Of a stretch of DNA of 8,418 bases, positions 5,443 to 8,418 are shown one piece after another. The translations under genes and the position numbers were made by a program. The stretch spans positions 1 to 8,418 of the forward strand of contig JAEZGQ010000031.1 of NCBI GenBank assembly GCA_023416895.1, read 5' to 3'. The notes under the pieces were generated by a model. The model made no database searches, was not told the origin of the DNA, and saw only the letters and a list, made by a program, of their open reading frames with translations. Origin of the DNA: Bacillota bacterium (GTDB lineage Bacteria > Bacillota > Clostridia > Christensenellales > CAG-138). Every line of letters begins with the position of its first letter. The stretch's first letter is position 1.

Positions 5443-5631
5443 ATGGAAGCTATCATTGATCGTTCCGGCTGCATCGGCTGCGGCGCCTGCGAGGCGGCGT
5501 GCCCGGAAGTGTTCGAAATCGATGGCGAAGGGCTTGCTTTTGTAAAGGCGCAGCCCACCGCGGAAACGCTCGAGGCCGCAAAGGAAGCGCGGGATTCGTG
5601 CCCGGTTTCCGTCATTTCGATCGAAGATTAA
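5443..5631 (+). CDS. Single [4Fe-4S] ferredoxin
   Basis: A 62-residue small ferredoxin, a soluble low-potential electron carrier. Ligands are C10, C13 and C16 from CIGCGAC plus the distant C53 in the CPV motif. C20 (in ACPEVF) is the extra cysteine that in Thermotoga- and Pyrococcus-type ferredoxins forms a disulfide or stays free; no partner cysteine exists here, so it is free. The protein is acidic, with a DGEG turn at 27-30. AGGAGG (5428-5433) lies 9 bases before the ATG. It is only 28 bases before hcp and almost certainly cotranscribed with it, so it is the leading candidate for the electron donor to Hcp, in place of the Hcr reductase of enterobacteria. Confidence 0.93.
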   Translation: MEAIIDRSGCIGCGACEAACPEVFEIDGEGLAFVKAQPTAETLEAAKEARDSCPVSVISIED

Positions 5632-5659
5632 CACAAGAAACTACGAGGGGGTACAAAAA

Positions 5660-7216
5660 TTGGGGATGTTTTGTTTCCAGTGTGAACAGACGGCGTTTGG
5701 CAAGGGGTGTACGGGTAAGGCCGGTATTTGCGGCAAAACACAGGACAACGCGCTTGGGCAGGATGAGCTGACCGGCGCCATGATCGCGCTTTCCCGTGCA
5801 CTCAGCGGCAAAAAACCTTCCAAAGATGACGTAAAGGCGGTTCTGACGGGCCTTTTCACCTGTGTGACCAACGTAAGCTTTGATGTCGATAAGGTAAAAG
5901 AAGTGACGGAACTTGTCCGCACGCAGGTAAAAAAGGCGGGCGGGGCGGCCGAATACGATATGAGCCTTGTGTGGGGCGCACCCTATGTGGACACCCGCTC
6001 CGCCAAAACGCTCATTCTCCTCGGCCTTCGCGGCATGGCGGCCTATGCCTACCATGCAATGGTGCTCGGCTATTCAGACTCCGAGGTGGATGAATTCTTC
6101 TTTGAAGGGCTTCGCGCCGTGGGCAGCGATATGGATTTGAACGGGCTTCTTCCCGTTGTGATGGATACTGGCCGCGTCAACTTCAAGTGCATTGAGCTTC
6201 TTGACCGCGCCAACACGCAAAGCTATGGCACGCCCGTTCCCACAGAAGTTCCGCTCACCATCGAAAAAGGGCCGTTCATCGTCATAAGCGGCCACGATTT
6301 GAAGGACCTCCAGCTTCTTTTGGAGCAAACCAAGGGCAAGGGCATTAACGTTTACACGCACGGTGAAATGCTGCCTGCCCACGCCTACCCCAAGCTTAAG
6401 GCATACCCGCAGCTCAAGGGCAATTTCGGTACCGCCTGGCAGAACCAGCAGAAGGAATTCAAGGACATTCCCGCGCCGGTGCTGTTTACCACCAACTGCA
6501 TCATGCCGGTGCGCGAAAGCTATGCCGACCGCATTTTTACCACCGAGGTTGTGCAGTACCCGGGTATGGTACACATCGGCGAGGAAAAGGACTTTACACC
6601 TGTAATTGAAAAAGCGCTTGCGCTCGGCGGCTACAAAGAGGACATGGCGTTTACGGGCATCAACGGCGGCCATGCCGTGACCACGGGCTTTGCCCACGGC
6701 ACGGTACTGAGCGTTGCCGATCAGGTGATTGAGGCGGTAAAGCAGGGCAAAATTCGCCACTTCTTCCTCGTGGGCGGGTGCGACGGCGCGAAGCCAGGTC
6801 GTAACTACTACACCGAGCTTGTGCAAAAAACGCCTTCCGATACGGTAATCCTTACGCTCGCCTGCGGCAAATACCGTTTTAATGACCTTGACCTTGGCAC
6901 CGTGGCAGGCCTGCCGCGCATCCTTGACATGGGCCAGTGCAACGACGCGTACAGTGCCATTCGCGTGGCGGTTTCGCTTGCGGACGCATTCTCCTGCAGC
7001 GTCAACGAGCTGCCGCTCTCGCTGGTGCTTTCGTGGTACGAGCAGAAGGCGGTGTGCATTTTGCTCACGCTTCTCTACCTTGGCATCAAAAACATTCGCC
7101 TCGGGCCAACGCTTCCCGCGTTCGTATCCGAAAACGTGCTGGACTTCTTGGTAAAGACCTACGGCGTCAAGCCGATTTCTACCCCGGATGAGGACTTGAA
7201 GGCCATTCTCGGCTAA
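5660..7216 (+). CDS. hcp: Hybrid cluster protein (hydroxylamine/NO reductase)
   Basis: Hcp (prismane protein) reduces nitric oxide to N2O and, in vitro, hydroxylamine to ammonia; it protects anaerobes from nitrosative stress. The N-terminal cubane motif is C5-x2-C8-x8-C17-x6-C24. All eight expected hybrid-cluster ligands are present: H212 (ISGHDLK), E236 (THGEML), C280 (TTNC), C374 (GGCDG, the persulfide cysteine), C402 (ACGKYR), C427 (GQCND), and E461 and K463 (WYEQKAV). It ends close to the classic RLGPTLPAF segment (480-488). At 518 residues it is slightly shorter than typical class I proteins (about 540-550). TTG at 5660 is preferred because GAGGGGG ends 8 bases upstream; ATG at 5666 (two residues shorter) would be 14 bases away and cannot be excluded. 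It follows the small ferredoxin and is closed by a terminator. Confidence 0.96.
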   Translation: MGMFCFQCEQTAFGKGCTGKAGICGKTQDNALGQDELTGAMIALSRALSGKKPSKDDVKAVLTGLFTCVTNVSFDVDKVKEVTELVRTQVKKAGGAAEYDMSLVWGAPYVDTRSAKTLILLGLRGMAAYAYHAMVLGYSDSEVDEFFFEGLRAVGSDMDLNGLLPVVMDTGRVNFKCIELLDRANTQSYGTPVPTEVPLTIEKGPFIVISGHDLKDLQLLLEQTKGKGINVYTHGEMLPAHAYPKLKAYPQLKGNFGTAWQNQQKEFKDIPAPVLFTTNCIMPVRESYADRIFTTEVVQYPGMVHIGEEKDFTPVIEKALALGGYKEDMAFTGINGGHAVTTGFAHGTVLSVADQVIEAVKQGKIRHFFLVGGCDGAKPGRNYYTELVQKTPSDTVILTLACGKYRFNDLDLGTVAGLPRILDMGQCNDAYSAIRVAVSLADAFSCSVNELPLSLVLSWYEQKAVCILLTLLYLGIKNIRLGPTLPAFVSENVLDFLVKTYGVKPISTPDEDLKAILG

Positions 7217-7223
7217 ATATGTC

Positions 7224-7250
7224 AAAAGAGTGCCGCGCGGCACTTTTTTG
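7224..7250 (+). terminator. Terminator downstream of hcp
   Basis: A perfect 16-base palindrome, AGTGCCGCGCGGCACT (7229-7244), gives a GC-rich stem followed by six T (7244-7249). The preceding AAAAG can pair with the T-run. It begins 7 bases after the hcp stop codon. Confidence 0.9.
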
Positions 7251-7346
7251 ATGTTTACAGGAACGTCCTGCAAAGGCCCGAAGGCCAAGTGCCCGAAGCG
7301 TGTCCCGCTGAGGGCTGCCTACGGCACGGTCGGCCGTTCCTGAGAA

Positions 7347-7371
7347 GAAAGCCTTGCGAAGCAAGGCTTTC
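7347..7371. repeat. Perfect 11-bp stem hairpin
   Basis: GAAAGCCTTGC (7347-7357) and GCAAGGCTTTC (7361-7371) flank a GAA loop. No T-run follows (CCGAAGG), so this is not a normal terminator; it is part of the repeat-rich region. Confidence 0.7.
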
Positions 7372-7436
7372 CGAAGGCCAGAAGACCAAGTGTCCGAAGG
7401 CGTCTCCCGCCGAAGGACCGCCGCCACCGCACATGT

Positions 7437-7489
7437 CACTGGCGGCGGTTGAGAACCTCCGGGGGGGCGGAGCCGAAGCGCCGCCAGTG
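7437..7489. repeat. Nested hairpin, 11-bp outer stem
   Basis: CACTGGCGGCG (7437-7447) pairs with CGCCGCCAGTG (7479-7489). Inside, CTCCG (7457-7461) pairs with CGGAG (7468-7472). Two stacked stems of this kind suggest selection for structure in DNA or RNA. Confidence 0.65.
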
Positions 7490-7610
7490 GCGGATGAAGC
7501 GAGGCGGAAGCCCAGTGAGTAAAAGAGTATTGCGATTTTAGGAGCAATACGATTATTGCGAACTGCGGAAGGGCCCCCGAAGCCCCCAATGGCTTTCTTG
7601 TTACGTTGCG

Positions 7611-7645
7611 GCCCGCGGCATTTGCCGCGGGCTGTTTGTGTTCGT
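7611..7645 (+). terminator. Terminator-like hairpin in the convergent gap
   Basis: GCCCGCGGCA (7611-7620) and TGCCGCGGGC (7623-7632) form a very GC-rich stem, followed on the plus strand by the T-rich TGTTTGTGTTCGTTT. No T-run follows on the minus strand. For the leftward DUF402 gene it is therefore only a strong stem about 30 bases after the stop codon, though it may still help end that transcript. Confidence 0.55.
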
Positions 7646-7662
7646 TTCAAAATATAGCTGCG

Positions 7663-8196
7663 TCATTCAAACAAGGAAACAAGCTGTGCGCTTAGCTGCG
7701 ACAGCCATGTTGTGTCACTCCATTTGTTGTTTAGGATTTCGTCGCGTATCCGGTATGCAGTATGGTACGCATCAAAATCGATGGTTCCTTGTTCAAGTGC
7801 TTCTTTAAGCTCATCCTCATCAAGCGTAACCGGCGTTCCATCCGGCAGAATCACAAGATCCAAAAATAGGTCATCGCTGCAAGGAATACCGTCTTCGTCA
7901 AGAAAATTGCCATTGCTTATGTCAAAATACCACTCAAGAAGCCTGCCCCCGCAATCGTAGAAGGCTGTTAGGCACCAATCCCCCTTTGCGGGCAGGTACA
8001 TAAGCCAACGATACCCCTTCGCGCACAGGCAAACACGCCTTTCATCATCCACAACATACAATTCTCGCGTGCCCGGCAAAAAGGAGAGAACGCCGACATA
8101 CCCCTCCAGCGTTCCGTGAAGCGGTTTGATTTCAGAGGCGTGGTACAGTACACCTTCATTTTTAATATAATTGCCCCAAATGGACTTTTTGCGCAT
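7663..8196 (-). CDS. DUF402 domain-containing protein
   Basis: A 177-residue soluble protein of the DUF402 (PF04167) family, whose studied members include nucleoside di/triphosphate phosphatases and FomD, a hydrolase acting on a nucleotidyl-fosfomycin intermediate. Diagnostic pieces are LLEWYFDI (86-93), EDGIPCSDDLFLDLVILPDG (101-120) and LDEDELKEALEQGTID (125-140). The acidic residues D92, D108, D109, D113, D126 and E127 are candidate metal ligands. The N-terminal half (MRKKSIWGNY onward) is beta-rich and typical. ATG at 8196 follows an AAGG element by 9 bases; ATG at 8232 lies inside a terminator-like hairpin and has no RBS. I see no clear promoter, so expression may depend on read-through from the upstream gene. 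The substrate cannot be predicted. Confidence 0.85.
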   Translation of the reverse strand: MRKKSIWGNYIKNEGVLYHASEIKPLHGTLEGYVGVLSFLPGTRELYVVDDERRVCLCAKGYRWLMYLPAKGDWCLTAFYDCGGRLLEWYFDISNGNFLDEDGIPCSDDLFLDLVILPDGTPVTLDEDELKEALEQGTIDFDAYHTAYRIRDEILNNKWSDTTWLSQLSAQLVSLFE

Positions 8197-8223
8197 TGCA
8201 ATTCGCCTTGCTTTTAAAATACA

Positions 8224-8258
8224 AAAGAACATACCGGCGGTTGTCCGGTATGTTCTTT
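8224..8258. terminator. Bidirectional terminator-like hairpin between two leftward genes
   Basis: A perfect 14-bp inverted repeat (8224-8237 and 8245-8258; core GAACATACCGG) is separated by 7 bases. On the minus strand the stem ends in TTCTTTTGTATTTTA, and on the plus strand in TTCTTTGTTGTTTCTTTT. It lies directly after the partial upstream gene and before the DUF402 gene, so it is either that gene's terminator or a leader attenuator. Confidence 0.8.
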
Positions 8259-8268
8259 GTTGTTTCTT

Positions 8269-8418
8269 TTATTCTAGCCCGTGTTTATACAACTGCCGGT
8301 TGTCGAGCGCCCATTGCCGCTCGGAAAACTCACCCTGCGCCACGGAGGAAAGCGCGTCGTACATTTCGTATAGGCGCGAATCCAAAAGGTCAATCTGGCT
8401 TACGATTTCCGCCTCGGG
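8269..8418 (-). CDS. Unrecognised protein, C-terminal 49 residues (5' end outside window)
   Basis: The reading frame is open from the right edge to a TAA at 8271-8269 and encodes 49 residues. These include an acidic helix-like stretch, QIDLLDSRLYEMYDALSSVA, and the tail WALDNRQLYKHGLE. Codon use resembles the neighbouring genes, and a terminator-like hairpin follows 10 bases after the stop, both of which support a real gene end. I recognise no domain. It is likely to be soluble, since no hydrophobic segment is visible. The gene lies upstream of, and in the same direction as, the DUF402 gene. Confidence 0.65.
   Translation of the reverse strand, partial: PEAEIVSQIDLLDSRLYEMYDALSSVAQGEFSERQWALDNRQLYKHGLE

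Larger units (their letters stand above)
7257..7605. repeat. Structured, repeat-rich non-coding region between convergent genes
   Basis: No credible gene occupies this stretch: open frames on both strands show no recognisable protein, no good RBS and are rich in Pro, Gly, Ser and Arg. The hexamer CCGAAG recurs six times between about 7270 and 7478. An imperfect direct repeat links GGCCAAGTGCCCGAAGCGTG (from about 7277) with GACCAAGTGTCCGAAGGCGT (from about 7384). Perfect hairpins lie at 7347-7371 and 7437-7489, and mutually exclusive stems at 7527-7559. GCCCCCGAAGCCCCC lies near 7573-7587. The most likely reading is an interspersed non-coding repeat; a structured RNA or a decayed gene fragment is possible. 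Confidence 0.5.

Noticed and set aside
6074..7288. Long leftward open frame (404 codons) opposite hcp
   Set aside because: It is wholly antisense to a certain gene, has no recognisable domain or good RBS, and its composition is what the complement of hcp codons gives.
7179..7650. Leftward open frames of 131-136 codons and a rightward one of 77 codons in the gap after hcp
   Set aside because: Low-complexity translations without conserved motifs that run through hairpins and a terminator; better explained by non-coding GC-rich repeats.

Overview
The window looks like chromosomal DNA from a strictly anaerobic, low-oxygen Bacillota (Clostridia-type) bacterium. The evidence is strong AGGAGG-type ribosome binding sites, a Clostridia-style Feo operon with tandem feoA genes and a FeoB-associated Cys-rich peptide, ferredoxins, and a class I-like hybrid cluster protein (Hcp) with no Hcr partner in view. 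Codons are moderately GC-rich. I cannot name the genus. Nothing here is a plasmid, phage, CRISPR, tRNA or rRNA feature.

Region 1 (1-3563), ferrous iron uptake and its control. A short DtxR-family metalloregulator, cut by the left edge, is read leftward. Divergently, a rightward operon encodes FeoA1, FeoA2, FeoB and a small FeoB-associated Cys-rich membrane peptide, closed by a perfect 19-bp-stem terminator. The feature I find most informative is an 18-bp dyad, GGTTAG-N6-CTAACC, present three times: at the predicted start of transcription, in the feoA1 leader and just before feoB. Its half-sites match the core of classical DtxR/IdeR boxes but are set 6 bases apart instead of 1. The two downstream copies sit in near-identical TTGACC-dyad-TTAT-RBS modules.

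Region 2 (3564-3768) is non-coding and carries a 95-bp element bounded by 24-bp inverted repeats with one mismatch.

Region 3 (3769-7250), a probable nitrosative-stress module. A leftward Crp/Fnr-family regulator diverges from three rightward genes: a 264-residue iron-sulfur protein with an altered second cluster motif and two CPGS motifs, a 62-residue single-cluster ferredoxin, and Hcp with all eight hybrid-cluster ligands. The regulator-to-ferredoxin gap holds a perfect GTTGT-N4-ACAAC dyad centred about 41.5 bases before a predicted start site, the classic class II activator position. The likely scheme is that the regulator senses NO or a redox signal, activates the module, and the ferredoxins feed electrons to Hcp.

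Region 4 (7217-7662) is a 446-bp gap between convergent genes, filled with hairpins and imperfect repeats and best read as a non-coding interspersed element.

Region 5 (7663-8418) holds a leftward DUF402-family protein and the 3' end of an unrecognised leftward gene, separated by a strong bidirectional terminator-like hairpin.

All functional calls come from reading motifs by eye. No database search was run.
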